Source: Cellulomonas sp. S1-8 (GTDB lineage: Bacteria; Actinomycetota; Actinomycetes; Actinomycetales; Cellulomonadaceae). Taken from it: DNA of 64,000 nt. The first letter of the stretch is position 1. Every line of letters begins with the position of its first letter. The translations under genes were made by a program, and so were the position numbers. Under the pieces are notes generated by a model. That model saw only the letters and a list, made by a program, of their open reading frames with translations. It was not told where the DNA came from and ran no database searches. Positions 33,411-42,183 of the stretch are shown here, one piece after another. The stretch covers positions 4,340,001 to 4,404,000 of the forward strand of contig NZ_CP110806.1 of the NCBI RefSeq assembly GCF_026184235.1. The letters are read 5' to 3'.

Positions 33411-33821
33411 TCACCGCGAAGTCCTTGTCTCCAGCACGTCCCGCAGCCGCGCGAGGTCCGCACGCACCAGGCCCTCGTCGCGTGCGAGCTCGGCGTCCGA
33501 CATGCCCGGCGCGCGGCGCAGCGTGAACACCACGTCGCACGCGTCGGGCCCGTCCGCGACGGCCCGCAGCGGTACGTGCACGACCGTGCCCGTCGGGGTC
33601 ACGACCTCGTGGTCGAGGACCCCGAAGTCGTTGCGCGGCGCGAACGTCACACGCGCGCGACCCTCCGCCGTCACGACGAACCACTGCCCGTCGACCTCCT
33701 CGACCTGCGTCCCGAGGCCCGGCGCCCAGCGCGGCAGGTTCGCCGGGTCGGACGCGAACGCGTAGACGTCCGCGACGGGACGCGCGATCCGGACGCCGAG
33801 GTGCAGGGTGTCGATGCTCAC
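33411..33821 (-). CDS. SRPBCC (START/polyketide cyclase-like) protein
   Basis: A 136-residue single-domain SRPBCC protein: HLGVRIARPVADVYAFASDPANLPRWAPGL is the opening strand-helix pair and DVVFTLRRAPGMSDAELARD leads to the long C-terminal helix. Such helix-grip proteins bind hydrophobic ligands. The GTG at 33821 begins the first beta strand and is preferred over the ATG at 33851, which adds only ten unstructured residues. It is divergent from the VanZ-like gene. The 87 bp before the flavohemoglobin stop hold no gene, but the two flanking gene ends share a 30-nt similarity. Confidence 0.85.
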   Translation of the reverse strand: MSIDTLHLGVRIARPVADVYAFASDPANLPRWAPGLGTQVEEVDGQWFVVTAEGRARVTFAPRNDFGVLDHEVVTPTGTVVHVPLRAVADGPDACDVVFTLRRAPGMSDAELARDEGLVRADLARLRDVLETRTSR

Positions 33822-34023
33822 GCGCCGGATGCTGCCACCCGGTGCCGACACCAGCCCGGCGGTCGCGGCGGCGGCCGCCGGTCATCCCGCGGACGGACCC
33901 ACGGACCACCACGACGACCCCGGGGGCGGATCCGCCGGGCGCCCGCCCCGACCTACCGTCGGTGGGCCGGCGACCGTCGGCCCACCGGTGCACTCACCGG
34001 GGCTCGACCAGGGGCAGGTGCGG

Positions 34024-34623
34024 ATGTCGGTGTGGCTCGAGGCGCTGTGGCGGCAGACCCCGTACCTCCCCGCCGGCATGGTCGTCACCTCCCTGGTGGT
34101 GGCCCTGATCGCGCTTCCCCTCGCGCGCCGCACGCGGCTCCCCGTGACCGGCGTCGTCGTGTGGCTCGTCGCCCTGGGCGTGGTCGCCTCCCTCACGCTG
34201 ACGCCGCGGACGGCGCTGCGCCCGGTCACCGAACGCGTCTGCGCGCTCGACTCCTGGGCCCCGCTCGACCTGCACAGCGTCCTGGTGCTCGACCAGCGTG
34301 CCGCCAACGTCGCGCTGCTCGTCCCGCTCGCGCTGCTGTGCGCGCTGCCCCGCGACCGGCGGCTGCTGGGCGCCGCGCTCGGGTTCGCGGTCGCGCTGCC
34401 GTTCGTCGTCGAGGGCGTGCAGTACGCCCTGCCCGGGCTGGCGCGCGTGTGCGACTCGAACGACCTGGTGGACAACCTGCTCGGCGTCGCGTTGGGGGCG
34501 GCGACCGGGCTCGTCGTGCGGGCCGTGTCCCCACCGCGGCCGGGGTCGGGCCGGCGCGACGTGCCGCGCGAGGACCGACCGCGCCACGACGTCCCGCACG
34601 ACCCGACCCCCGTCGGGCGCTGA
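34024..34623 (+). CDS. VanZ-like membrane protein
   Basis: A 199-residue membrane protein with five predicted helices. The pattern DLHSVLVLDQRAANVALLVP, with the NVALLVPLALLCAL helix and then FVVEGVQYALPGLARVCDSNDLVDNLLGVALG, matches the VanZ family, where the E-x-x-Q and D-x-x-D-x-x-x-N residues are conserved. VanZ-like proteins affect teicoplanin sensitivity and cell-wall lipids by unknown means. The ATG at 34024 follows GGGGCAGG; longer readings upstream are low complexity. The C-terminal 30 residues are polar and basic. Confidence 0.88.
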   Translation: MSVWLEALWRQTPYLPAGMVVTSLVVALIALPLARRTRLPVTGVVVWLVALGVVASLTLTPRTALRPVTERVCALDSWAPLDLHSVLVLDQRAANVALLVPLALLCALPRDRRLLGAALGFAVALPFVVEGVQYALPGLARVCDSNDLVDNLLGVALGAATGLVVRAVSPPRPGSGRRDVPREDRPRHDVPHDPTPVGR

Positions 34624-34635
34624 GCCGAGCGCCGC

Positions 34636-35421
34636 TCAGCCGCCCGCGGCGTGCTCCGCGAGGAACGCGTCGACCGCGGCGTGGTACTCCAGCGGCCGGT
34701 CGCGCCGGACGCAGTGCCCCGCGCCGGCCACGACGACCGTCCGCACGAGCGGGTTGTCGAACCCGTCGGGTCGGGGTGCCATCGGGGCGTCCGGGGGCAC
34801 GACGAGGAGCGTCGGGACCGCGAGCGCGTCGAACGCCTCCTCCCAGGCCGCGTCGCCGAGGAACAGGCCCTCGCGCAGGTACTCGGGGTCGACGAACGGC
34901 CGGCTGTCCGCCCACGCGTCGATCTCGGTGTGGCTCCACGGGGTCTCGCGGCGCATGCGCGCGACCTCCGCGTCACGGTCGGTGATCGCGGCCTGCGTCC
35001 CGCCGAGGAGCATCGCGGAGAACCCCGGCTCGGGTCGGCGCGCGCCCGTCGGCCTGGCGGGGTCCTCGACGACCAGCGCCCGGACCCGGTCCGGCCGCGC
35101 GAGTGCCGCCCGCAGGGCGAGCAGCCCGCCGAGGGAGTGCCCGATCAGCGCGACCGGCGCCGGCTGGGCGTCGAGCAGCGCGACGACGTCGGCGAGCATG
35201 ACCTCCGGTGCGTCGGGCAGCTGGTCGGGGGTGAAGCGCGGGGAGGACCCGTGGCCGCGCAGGTCGGGCGCGAGGACGTCGTAGGTGCCGCCCCAGTGCG
35301 CGAGGAGGTCGGGCCACGTGGTGCCCGAGTCCGTGACGCCGTGCAGCAGCACGACCGTCGGGGACGCGGGGTTGCCGGAGCGGTGGACGGTCAGCGGCTC
35401 GACGGCCGCGGTCCCGGCCAT
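34636..35421 (-). CDS. Alpha/beta hydrolase
   Basis: A 261-residue alpha/beta hydrolase. It shows the oxyanion motif VVLLHGVTDSGTTW, DLRGHGSS, the nucleophile elbow GHSLGG with Ser near residue 95, and a late AGAGHCVRRDRP that supplies the catalytic His. It has no signal peptide and is probably cytoplasmic. It is coupled to the GH51 gene (start overlaps its stop at 35421), so it may be an esterase removing acetyl or feruloyl groups from imported arabinoxylan fragments; this is inference from the operon. The substrate is not shown. Confidence 0.9.
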   Translation of the reverse strand: MAGTAAVEPLTVHRSGNPASPTVVLLHGVTDSGTTWPDLLAHWGGTYDVLAPDLRGHGSSPRFTPDQLPDAPEVMLADVVALLDAQPAPVALIGHSLGGLLALRAALARPDRVRALVVEDPARPTGARRPEPGFSAMLLGGTQAAITDRDAEVARMRRETPWSHTEIDAWADSRPFVDPEYLREGLFLGDAAWEEAFDALAVPTLLVVPPDAPMAPRPDGFDNPLVRTVVVAGAGHCVRRDRPLEYHAAVDAFLAEHAAGG

Positions 35422-36944
35422 CAGACGAGCACCAGGCTGATCGTCGTGTACGACCGCGCGGGCAGGTCGACCTCGAGGCCGAGGGGGTGCGGGCGGATCC
35501 CGTCGTGCGGGACGGGCGCGACCGCGTCGGGGTGCTCGGCGGTGTTGTGCGTCTGGATCGTCGGGGCGGTGAGGACCCGTCCCTCGAACCCGGACACGGC
35601 GCGTCCCCGCAGGTCCAGGACCAGCGAGGTCGGGGTGTCGGCGTCGAGGTTCGACAGGGACACCAGCGCGGTGCCGTCCTTGGTCGAGGCCGACATCGAC
35701 AGCAGCGGCACGGCCGTCCCGTCCGTCTGGCGCGTCGGGATCTCGCCCTTGACGTGCACGGCGAGCGCGGACGCGTCGTGGTGGCCGGTGTTCATCTCGA
35801 ACACGTGGTAGGTCGGCGTCAGGACGAGCGCACCGGACTCGGGGTCCGTGAGGATCATCGCCTGCAGCACGTTGACGGTCTGCGCGATGTTCGCCATCGA
35901 GACGCGCTGGGCGTACCGGTGGAAGATGTCGAAGTGCACGCTCGCGACGAGCGCGTCGCGCAGGGTGTTCTGCTGGTACAGGAACCCCGGGTTGGTGCCC
36001 TCCTCGACGGTCCACCACGTGCCCCACTCGTCGATGACGAGGCCGATGCGCTGCTCGGGGTCGTAGGCGTCCATGACGTTGGCGTGGCCGCGGAGGATCT
36101 CGCCCATGCGGTGAGCGCGTCGCATGGTGACGTACCAGTCGTCGACGTCGAAGTCCGTCGCGTGGCCCTTGACGCTCCAGTCGCCGGACATCGTGTAGTA
36201 GTGCATCGAGATGGCCTGGAAGAAGCCCCGCGGGTCGCACCCGCAGCCCAGCTTCTGCGACACCTTCATGAGCGCCTCGGTCCACGCGTAGTCGTCCGAG
36301 TTGGCGCCCGCGGCGATCTTGTAGAGGGTGTTGCCGCCGTGGTTGCGCACGTACGTCGCGTACTGGCGGGCCAGGTCCGCGTAGTGCTCGCCGGTCATGT
36401 TGCCGCCGCAGCCCCACGGCTCGTTGCCGAGGCCGAAGTACGGGAGCTTCCAGGGCTCGTCGCGCCCGTTGGCACGACGCAGCGCAGCCATCGGGGAGTC
36501 GTCGCCGCGCGTGACGTACTCGACCCACTCGCTCATCTCACGGACGGTCCCCGAGCCCACGTTGCCGGTGATGTACGGCTCGGTGCCGAGCATCTCGCAC
36601 AGGTCCATGAACTCGTGGGTGCCGAAGGAGTTGTCCTCGACGACGTCGCCCCAGTGGGAGTTGACCATGCGGGGGCGCTGGTCGCGCGGGCCGATGCCGT
36701 CGCGCCAGTGGTAGTCGTCGGCGAAGCACCCGCCGGGCCAGCGCAGGTTCGGGATCTGCAGCGCCCGCAGCGCCTCGACGACGTCGGTGCGGATGCCCCG
36801 CACGTTCGGGACGGGTGAGTCCTCGCCCACCCAGAAGCCGCCGTAGATGCAGCGGCCCAGGTGCTCGGCGAAGTGGCCGTAGACGTGGCGGCTGATCGTC
36901 GGTCCGGGCAGGTCGAGGTCGATGACGGCGGTCAGGGAAGACAC
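35421..36944 (-). CDS. abfA: Alpha-L-arabinofuranosidase, GH51
   Basis: A 507-residue retaining arabinofuranosidase that removes arabinose from arabinoxylan oligosaccharides. The acid/base Glu175 is in GLGNEPWG and the nucleophile Glu306 in [10 protein letters not shown]; the N-terminus [20 protein letters not shown] and the C-terminal beta-sandwich (about 400-507) complete the fold. The Glu175 position equals that of the characterised Geobacillus enzyme. It lacks a signal peptide, so acts in the cytoplasm on imported oligomers. It is divergent from the LacI-family gene at 37220, which likely represses it. Confidence 0.95.
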   Translation of the reverse strand: MSSLTAVIDLDLPGPTISRHVYGHFAEHLGRCIYGGFWVGEDSPVPNVRGIRTDVVEALRALQIPNLRWPGGCFADDYHWRDGIGPRDQRPRMVNSHWGDVVEDNSFGTHEFMDLCEMLGTEPYITGNVGSGTVREMSEWVEYVTRGDDSPMAALRRANGRDEPWKLPYFGLGNEPWGCGGNMTGEHYADLARQYATYVRNHGGNTLYKIAAGANSDDYAWTEALMKVSQKLGCGCDPRGFFQAISMHYYTMSGDWSVKGHATDFDVDDWYVTMRRAHRMGEILRGHANVMDAYDPEQRIGLVIDEWGTWWTVEEGTNPGFLYQQNTLRDALVASVHFDIFHRYAQRVSMANIAQTVNVLQAMILTDPESGALVLTPTYHVFEMNTGHHDASALAVHVKGEIPTRQTDGTAVPLLSMSASTKDGTALVSLSNLDADTPTSLVLDLRGRAVSGFEGRVLTAPTIQTHNTAEHPDAVAPVPHDGIRPHPLGLEVDLPARSYTTISLVLV

Positions 36945-37177
36945 GCAGGTCCCTCCAGTGGTCGGTGCCCGGGCGTCGACGTCGGCGTCGGCGTCCTGGG
37001 CGAGCAGGCCGTGAGCGGTGGTCCGTCGTGCGACGACGGCCGTGCTGCCGCGGGCGGCGGGCGGTGGTCGGCAGACCGATCCACCGGACGAAACCTCTTC
37101 ATCGAGTCCTCGTGTTTATCGTTACAAGCGGCGCAACCCGACCTTTGGCCACAGATACGCAGAAGTCAAGCCCCCCA

Positions 37178-37192
37178 AAGCAACGATTGCTT
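37178..37192. promoter_or_regulatory. LacI-family operator between abfA and its regulator
   Basis: AAGCAACGATTGCTT is a perfect palindrome (6-bp arms, 3-nt centre), 27 bp before the LacI-type start. A second sequence with an ACGAT core (TGTTTATCGTTACAAG, about 37113-37128) lies nearer abfA. Two such sites in an otherwise AT-richer 275-bp divergent region suit coordinated repression of both genes. Confidence 0.65.
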
Positions 37193-37219
37193 AACGCCGA
37201 GATCCGTAAGGTATCGGCC

Positions 37220-38221
37220 ATGCCCACACTCAAGGACGTCGCCAGGGCATCGGGCGTCTCGGTCATGACCGTGTCCAACGTCGTCAACGGACGACCCCGC
37301 GTGAGCGAGGCGACGCGTCGCCGCGTCCTGGCCGCGGTCGACGAGCTGGGCTACCAGGTCAACCTCACCGCACGCAGCCTGCGGGCCGGCCGCAGCGGCA
37401 CGATCGCGCTGTCCATCCCCCGCGCCGACCACCCGTACTTCGGTGAGCTCGCCGCCGCCGCTGCCGACGCCATGCGCCCCAGCGGCCGCCACCTCGTCGT
37501 CGAGCAGACCGGCGCCAGCCGCGAGGGCGAGCTCAGCGCACTGTCGCAGGCGCGCCTGCAGATGTACGACGGCGTCCTGCTGTCCGTCGTCGGCCTGCAG
37601 GACGCCGAGGTCGCGCGCCTGCAGAGCGACCTGCCCCTCGTGCTGCTCGGCGAGAAGCCCATGCCCACGCGCCTCGACCACGTCATCCTCGGCAACGTCG
37701 AGGGCGCCCGGCTCGCCACCGCGTACCTGATCGAGCGGGGCGCGCGGCGCATCGCGATCGCCGGCGGCACCGTCGACCCCACCGACCAGGGCATGGTCGG
37801 CATGCGCACCGCCGGGTGGCGGGCCGCGCACGTCGCAGCCGGGCTCGCGGTCGACGACCGCCTCGTCCTGCCGCCCGCCCACTTCGAGATGGCCGAGAGC
37901 CGCGAACGCGTCCGCGCCGCCGTCGCCGGCGGTCTGCAGCTCGACGGCGTCTTCGCGGTCACCGACCAGGTCGCCATCGGCGTCATGGCCGGCCTGCGCG
38001 ACTGCGGGCTGCGGATCCCCGAGGACGTGCAGGTCGTCGGCTTCGACGACCTGGCCGTCAGCGCACACCTGTGGCCGGGCCTGACGACCGTCGACCCGCG
38101 CAAGGACCTCGTCGTCACCGAGGCGCTGCGCCTGCTGGAGCGCCGCATGTCCGGCGTCGAGGCCGAGGCGGAGCACCAGGTCATGCCGGTCCGCCTGAAG
38201 GTCCGCGGCACCACCCTCTAG
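37220..38221 (+). CDS. LacI-family transcriptional regulator
   Basis: A 333-residue LacI/GalR repressor. The helix-turn-helix and hinge (about residues 3-60: TLKDVARASGVSVMTVSNVV and VSEATRRRVLAAVDELGYQVN) precede a periplasmic-binding-like effector domain (PYFGELAAAAADAM, then DGVFAVTDQVAIGVMAGLRD and QVVGFDDLAVSAHLWPGLTTV). It likely senses arabinose or arabino-oligosaccharides and controls the divergent GH51 operon and itself. The ATG at 37220 starts the conserved HTH exactly. No sugar transporter lies adjacent, which is unusual for such a regulator. Confidence 0.93.
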   Translation: MPTLKDVARASGVSVMTVSNVVNGRPRVSEATRRRVLAAVDELGYQVNLTARSLRAGRSGTIALSIPRADHPYFGELAAAAADAMRPSGRHLVVEQTGASREGELSALSQARLQMYDGVLLSVVGLQDAEVARLQSDLPLVLLGEKPMPTRLDHVILGNVEGARLATAYLIERGARRIAIAGGTVDPTDQGMVGMRTAGWRAAHVAAGLAVDDRLVLPPAHFEMAESRERVRAAVAGGLQLDGVFAVTDQVAIGVMAGLRDCGLRIPEDVQVVGFDDLAVSAHLWPGLTTVDPRKDLVVTEALRLLERRMSGVEAEAEHQVMPVRLKVRGTTL

Positions 38222-38256
38222 GCGCGGTGCCCACCGCGAGCGCGGGGGAAACGGCT

Positions 38257-38286
38257 CGAGTGCGGGGGAAACGACCCCCGCACTCG
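38257..38286. terminator. GAGTGCGGGGG palindrome, terminator-like repeat
   Basis: CGAGTGCGGGGG and CCCCCGCACTCG are perfect 12-bp arms around a 6-nt AAACGA loop. Further GAGYGCGGGG and CCCGCACTCGTGA units on either side (38238-38310) show it is built from repeated half-sites. It separates the converging LacI-type gene and zinc-ribbon gene. Confidence 0.7.
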
Positions 38287-38312
38287 TGACGGTTGCCCCG
38301 CACTCGTGAGGC

Positions 38313-38765
38313 TCAGGAGCAGTAGTCGCAGTGGCCCGTGCCGGGCAGGGTCATCGAGCACGTCGGGCAGAGCGGGGCGACGCGCTCCGGCTCTGCTGCA
38401 CGGCGCGGGACGGCGGCGGTGGTGCGGCGGGCGCGGGGCGTCGTGGAGCGGGCAGCACGCGGGGCGGTGCGGGTCGTCGGGACGGGCGCGCCGACCTCGA
38501 AACCCCGCTTGCGCAGGATCGACGCGGCCGCCGGCAGGCTCCCGCCGAGGTCGTCGGCCGTCGCCAGCCGGCCCGTCGCGTAGCGGTGCGCGACGCCGAC
38601 GACGGCCGGCAGGTCGTACTCGCGACCCTCGTGCTGCAGCGTCCACTCCACCGACGGGAGGAACCCGTACACGGCGAGGAAGTCGTGCCCGCCTCGGCGG
38701 TCGTACTCCTCGATCGCCTGGAGGACATGCTGACGCGTCACTGAGGAGAAGGTGGCCACAGTCAC
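38313..38765 (-). CDS. ScoMcrA-like N-terminal head domain plus zinc ribbon protein
   Basis: A 150-residue protein. The N-terminal 85 residues (SSVTRQHVLQAIEEYDRRG, FLAVYGFLPSVEWTLQHEGREYDLPAVVGVAHRYA, then ILRKRGFEVG) match the head domain of ScoMcrA-like type IV restriction enzymes as I recall it. A basic Arg/Ala/Pro linker leads to a C-terminal zinc ribbon with two Cys-x2-Cys pairs (CPTCSMTLPGTGHCDYCS). No HNH nuclease or SRA domain is present. It may bind DNA as a stand-alone reader or partner of a distant nuclease. The start is one of two nearby GTG codons (38765 or 38759). Confidence 0.75.
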   Translation of the reverse strand: MTVATFSSVTRQHVLQAIEEYDRRGGHDFLAVYGFLPSVEWTLQHEGREYDLPAVVGVAHRYATGRLATADDLGGSLPAAASILRKRGFEVGAPVPTTRTAPRAARSTTPRARRTTAAVPRRAAEPERVAPLCPTCSMTLPGTGHCDYCS

Positions 38766-38886
38766 GAGTTTACGGCGCCCGGCAGGCGGCGGACGCGGGA
38801 CGGGGTGACGGGTGCTCCCCGAGGGGCCCGAACGCCGGTGATGCGGACCCGCGCCCGGCGGTCGGCGGGCCGTACGATCCGGCGTC

Positions 38887-40014
38887 ATGAGAGCAACGAG
38901 GCTCGTCCGCAGCGGGGCCGCGCTGAGCGCCGCCGCCGCGCTCGCCGTCGGCGGCTGCACGGCTGCCGCCGACCCGTCCCCCACGCCGACGCCCACCCCC
39001 GCCGCCACGCCCGACGTCGCGCTGCGCGACCTGCCCCGCGAGGGCCTGGCCGTCGGCGTCGCGGTCGCCGGCGGCGGGCACCACGCCGCGAGCGGCTACC
39101 CGGACCCGTTCGGCGAGGACGAGGCCTACCGCGACGTCATCGCCGAGCAGTTCTCCTCCGTGACCCACGAGAACCAGCTCAAGTGGGAGTTCCTGCGGCC
39201 CACGCGTGAGGAGTTCCGGTTCGAGGGCGCGGACGCGGTGATCGACTTCGCGGAGGCGAACGGTCAGCAGGTGCGCGGCCACACGCTGCTGTGGCACTCG
39301 CAGAACCCGCGCTGGCTCACGACCGGCACGTTCACGGACGACGAGCTGCGGGGGCTCCTGCAGGAGCACATCACGACGGTCGTCGGGCGGTACGAGGGCC
39401 GGATCGTGCACTGGGACGTCGCCAACGAGATCTTCGACGACAAGGGCGTGCTGCGCACCGAGGAGAACCCGTTCCTCGCGCGGTTCGGCACCGCGATCGT
39501 CGCCGACGCGCTGCGCTGGGCGCACGAGGCCGACCCCGACGCCGTCCTGTACCTCAACGACTTCAACGTCGAGTCCGTCGGCCCCAAGTCCGACGCGTAC
39601 CTCGCGCTCGCGACCGAGCTGCTCGCGGCCGGGGCGCCCCTCCACGGGTTCGGCGTGCAGGGCCACCTGTCGACGCAGTACCCGTTCCCCGACGACCTCG
39701 AGACCAACCTGCGGCGCTTCACCGACCTGGGCCTGGAGGTCGCGATCACCGAGCTCGACGTCCGGGTCCCCGTCGACGCCGCGGGCCGCGCCGAGCCCGA
39801 CGACGTCGAGAAGCAGGTCGACTACTACGGTCGCGCCGTCGACGCGTGCGTCGCCGTCGAGCGCTGCACGTCCCTCACGCTGTGGGGCGTGACGGACCGC
39901 TACTCGTGGGTCCCGGCCTGGTCCCCCGGCGAGGGTGCGGCCACCGTCCTGGACGAGGACCTGGCCGTCAAGCCCGCATTCACCGCCGTCGCCGACGCGC
40001 TGCGAGGCCCGTGA
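38887..40014 (+). CDS. Lipoprotein endo-1,4-beta-xylanase, GH10
   Basis: A 375-residue GH10 xylanase anchored as a lipoprotein: the signal ends with lipobox VGGC (Cys24), followed by a short Pro-Thr spacer. The catalytic barrel (about residues 45-370) has acid/base Glu181 in HWDVANEIFDD and nucleophile Glu289 in ITELDVRV, with the xylan-binding HENQLKWE and GHTLLWHSQNP. It would cut xylo-oligosaccharides at the cell surface, complementing the free GH10-CBM2 enzyme at 58009. There is no carbohydrate-binding module. It is monocistronic and stands alone. Confidence 0.94.
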   Translation: MRATRLVRSGAALSAAAALAVGGCTAAADPSPTPTPTPAATPDVALRDLPREGLAVGVAVAGGGHHAASGYPDPFGEDEAYRDVIAEQFSSVTHENQLKWEFLRPTREEFRFEGADAVIDFAEANGQQVRGHTLLWHSQNPRWLTTGTFTDDELRGLLQEHITTVVGRYEGRIVHWDVANEIFDDKGVLRTEENPFLARFGTAIVADALRWAHEADPDAVLYLNDFNVESVGPKSDAYLALATELLAAGAPLHGFGVQGHLSTQYPFPDDLETNLRRFTDLGLEVAITELDVRVPVDAAGRAEPDDVEKQVDYYGRAVDACVAVERCTSLTLWGVTDRYSWVPAWSPGEGAATVLDEDLAVKPAFTAVADALRGP

Positions 40015-40286
40015 CGGGGTGAGTCAGGCCTGCGACGCCCCGAGCTCGTCGTCCGCTCGCCGCGCCACCGCTGCCAGGCGACGGCCAGCAGCCTCGGTCC
40101 TCCGGACATGGGCGCGCGCGTGCCACGACGGTCGGCCCGGGCCGTGACGAGCAGCGTCACGGCCCCCACGACGACCAGGACCACGCCCCCCGGCAGCCCG
40201 CTCGCACCGTCCGGGTCGGTGTGCGCCGCACCGTGCGCGAGGACGACGTCGGACGCCGCCGTGAGCAGCCGCGCCGGGGGCGTCAC
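39900..40286 (-). CDS. Possible small membrane protein, overlapping the xylanase 3' end
   Basis: A 128-residue open frame. The GTG start overlaps the stop of the membrane protein gene upstream (40283), which argues for coupling. It has one predicted helix (about residues 34-53, GVVLVVVGAVTLLVTA) and a basic tail; the last 115 bp run antisense through the GH10 gene, where the sequence is low complexity. The frame may have lost its original stop. Not recognised as any family; it could be spurious beyond residue 60. Confidence 0.35.
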   Translation of the reverse strand: MTPPARLLTAASDVVLAHGAAHTDPDGASGLPGGVVLVVVGAVTLLVTARADRRGTRAPMSGGPRLLAVAWQRWRGERTTSSGRRRPDSPRHGPRSASATAVNAGLTARSSSRTVAAPSPGDQAGTHE

Positions 40287-41266
40287 AGCCGCAGCACCTG
40301 AGCGACGGCGGGCGCCTCCGCCAGGTGGATCGTGTGCGTCGTCGCGATGTGCATCCAGGCGTTGCCGGTGCGCAGCGTCGTGACGGCTTTGACGACGCCC
40401 CAGAAGGTCAGCTGCACGAACCAGGCGAGCGAGAGCGCGACCTGCGCGGGCGTGTCCCACGCGAGGAACGCCTCCGTGACGTTGAGCAGCGCGTAGACCA
40501 GACCTGTCAGGACGGCAGCGGCCGGCCAGCTCCGCGTCAGGACGGCGATCCGCGGCGCGACGATCGACTGCGTCGTCACCATGATGGGCAGGAACGACCC
40601 GAGCGTGAACAGGACGAGCGTCGCGAGGTGCGCCACGGCCGACGTCGTCCAGTACGCGGGCGTGACGACGGGCAGATAGCTCAGCAGACCGACGACCACG
40701 AAGTACGGCACCCACACCCGCGGGCGTCCGAAGCGCAGCAGCAGGCTGTCGGCGTCGTAACGCAGGACGTACCGGAACACGAGGTACGGGACGGCGCCGA
40801 GCAGCACGGCGTTGTAGGCGCACCAGGCGAGCGTCGACATCGCGGTCTGCTCGTCCCAGATCGCCTGCGCGCCGGGGCTCAGGCCGACGAACGCGAGGTG
40901 CGTGCTGATGCCGATCCGCGCCCCGACGACCAGGACCAGGCCGCACCACACCAGCATGCCGCCGAGCTCGAGGCCGGGCCGCCGGAACGTCGGGCCGTGG
41001 CGGTGGTCGACGACCGGCCGGTCGCGGGCGAGGTGGAAGAGGATCGCGAGGGCGACCACCGCCCAGAGCGCGCCGCTGAAGTACCACAGCGGCTCCTGCT
41101 CGCTCAGTGGCAGCACGGAGCGGTCGGTCTGCAGGATCCAGGCGGTGGCGGCGAGCCAGACGACGGCGAAGCCGAGCGTCCAGGGCGAGGTGAGGAGCTC
41201 GTGGGCGGGACCGGGGCGGTGAGCAGCGGCCGTGGGGTCGTGGCGCGGGTCGAGGGCGGTCGTCAT
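40283..41266 (-). CDS. Hypothetical multi-pass membrane protein
   Basis: A 327-residue membrane protein with about eight predicted helices and no recognisable catalytic motif. Some charged residues lie near helix ends (FRYVLRYDADSLLLRFGRP; VTEAFLAWDTP), a little like CPBP-type intramembrane proteases, but the EExxxR and FxxxH motifs are not evident. A perfect AGGAGG site precedes the ATG at 41266, so the longer ATG at 41326 is rejected. It is divergent from the TetR gene at 41400 and most likely controlled by it. Confidence 0.8.
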   Translation of the reverse strand: MTTALDPRHDPTAAAHRPGPAHELLTSPWTLGFAVVWLAATAWILQTDRSVLPLSEQEPLWYFSGALWAVVALAILFHLARDRPVVDHRHGPTFRRPGLELGGMLVWCGLVLVVGARIGISTHLAFVGLSPGAQAIWDEQTAMSTLAWCAYNAVLLGAVPYLVFRYVLRYDADSLLLRFGRPRVWVPYFVVVGLLSYLPVVTPAYWTTSAVAHLATLVLFTLGSFLPIMVTTQSIVAPRIAVLTRSWPAAAVLTGLVYALLNVTEAFLAWDTPAQVALSLAWFVQLTFWGVVKAVTTLRTGNAWMHIATTHTIHLAEAPAVAQVLRL

Positions 41267-41309
41267 GGGGAACCTCCTGAGGCGACGGGTGCACCGTATT
41301 GTTAGCACC

Positions 41310-41324
41310 GCTCGCACTGCGAGC
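41310..41324. promoter_or_regulatory. TetR-type operator candidate
   Basis: GCTCGC-ACT-GCGAGC is a perfect 6-bp inverted repeat in the 133-bp divergent region between the membrane protein and TetR genes. A TATTGTTAG sequence next to it (41297-41306) is AT rich and may be part of a promoter. Confidence 0.55.
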
Positions 41325-41399
41325 ACAAGACGCTCTTTCCTCCCAGGGCGACTCCCAGCGGTGCACTAGCCTCGGCTCCGGACGCGGAAGGGGACACGG

Positions 41400-42071
41400 G
41401 TGGCCGACGACGAGGGCCGACGCGCCCGCCTGCGGCGCGAGACGGTCACGAGCATCAAGGCCGCCGCGTGGACGCAGGTGCGCGAGCTCGGGGCGGCTGC
41501 CCTCTCGCTGCGTGCCGTCGCCCGGTCGGTCGGCCTGAGCTCGCCCGGCCTCTACCGCTACTACGCGAGCCGGGACGACCTGCTCACCGACCTGGTCGCC
41601 GACGCCTACGACGACCTCGCGCGTGCACTCGAACAGGCTCGCGACCAGGCCGGGGCCGCCCTGCGTGACCGCCTGCGCGCCGCGATGGTCGCCTACCGCG
41701 ACTGGGCGGTCGACCACCCCGCCGAGTGGTCGCTCATCTTCGGCACCCCCGTCCCCGCGTACACGGCACCCGTCGAGGGACGCACCACGGCCGCCGCCCG
41801 CCGGTTCGGAGCGGTCCTGCTGACCCTGCTGCACGAGGCCACGTCACCGGCCGGGGACGTCCCCGCGCCCGGCACGACGCCCGACCCGCCCGACTTCCCG
41901 GACGACCTGTACCGGCAGGCCGCCCGGCTGTGGGCCCGCCTGCACGGCGTCCTCGCCCTTGGGCTGCACGGCCACTTCTTCCCCGCCGTCCGGTCGCCCG
42001 AGCAGGTCCGCGCCCTCTACCTCGCCGAGGTGGACGACGCCCTGCGCGACCTCCTCGGGCCGGGACGGTGA
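41400..42071 (+). CDS. TetR-family transcriptional regulator
   Basis: A 223-residue TetR-type repressor. The N-terminal HTH (about residues 12-58: AAALSLRAVARSVGLSSPGLYRYYASRDDLLTDL) is clear; the rest is the ligand-binding helical domain of the TetR_C_13/WHG type (AEWSLIFGTPVPAY and LWARLHGVLALGLHGHF). It should repress the divergent membrane protein gene through the palindrome at 41310-41324. The GTG at 41400 follows GGAAGGGG. The ligand is unknown. Confidence 0.92.
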   Translation: MADDEGRRARLRRETVTSIKAAAWTQVRELGAAALSLRAVARSVGLSSPGLYRYYASRDDLLTDLVADAYDDLARALEQARDQAGAALRDRLRAAMVAYRDWAVDHPAEWSLIFGTPVPAYTAPVEGRTTAAARRFGAVLLTLLHEATSPAGDVPAPGTTPDPPDFPDDLYRQAARLWARLHGVLALGLHGHFFPAVRSPEQVRALYLAEVDDALRDLLGPGR

Positions 42072-42183
42072 CGGAGCCTGTGCCCGAGCACGACGCCACC
42101 TGGACGAGGCCGACCTGACGGTGGACCGGCTGCGGCTCGACCGACAGGCGGGTCCGCAGCCCATGACCGCCCGGCGGACGCCG

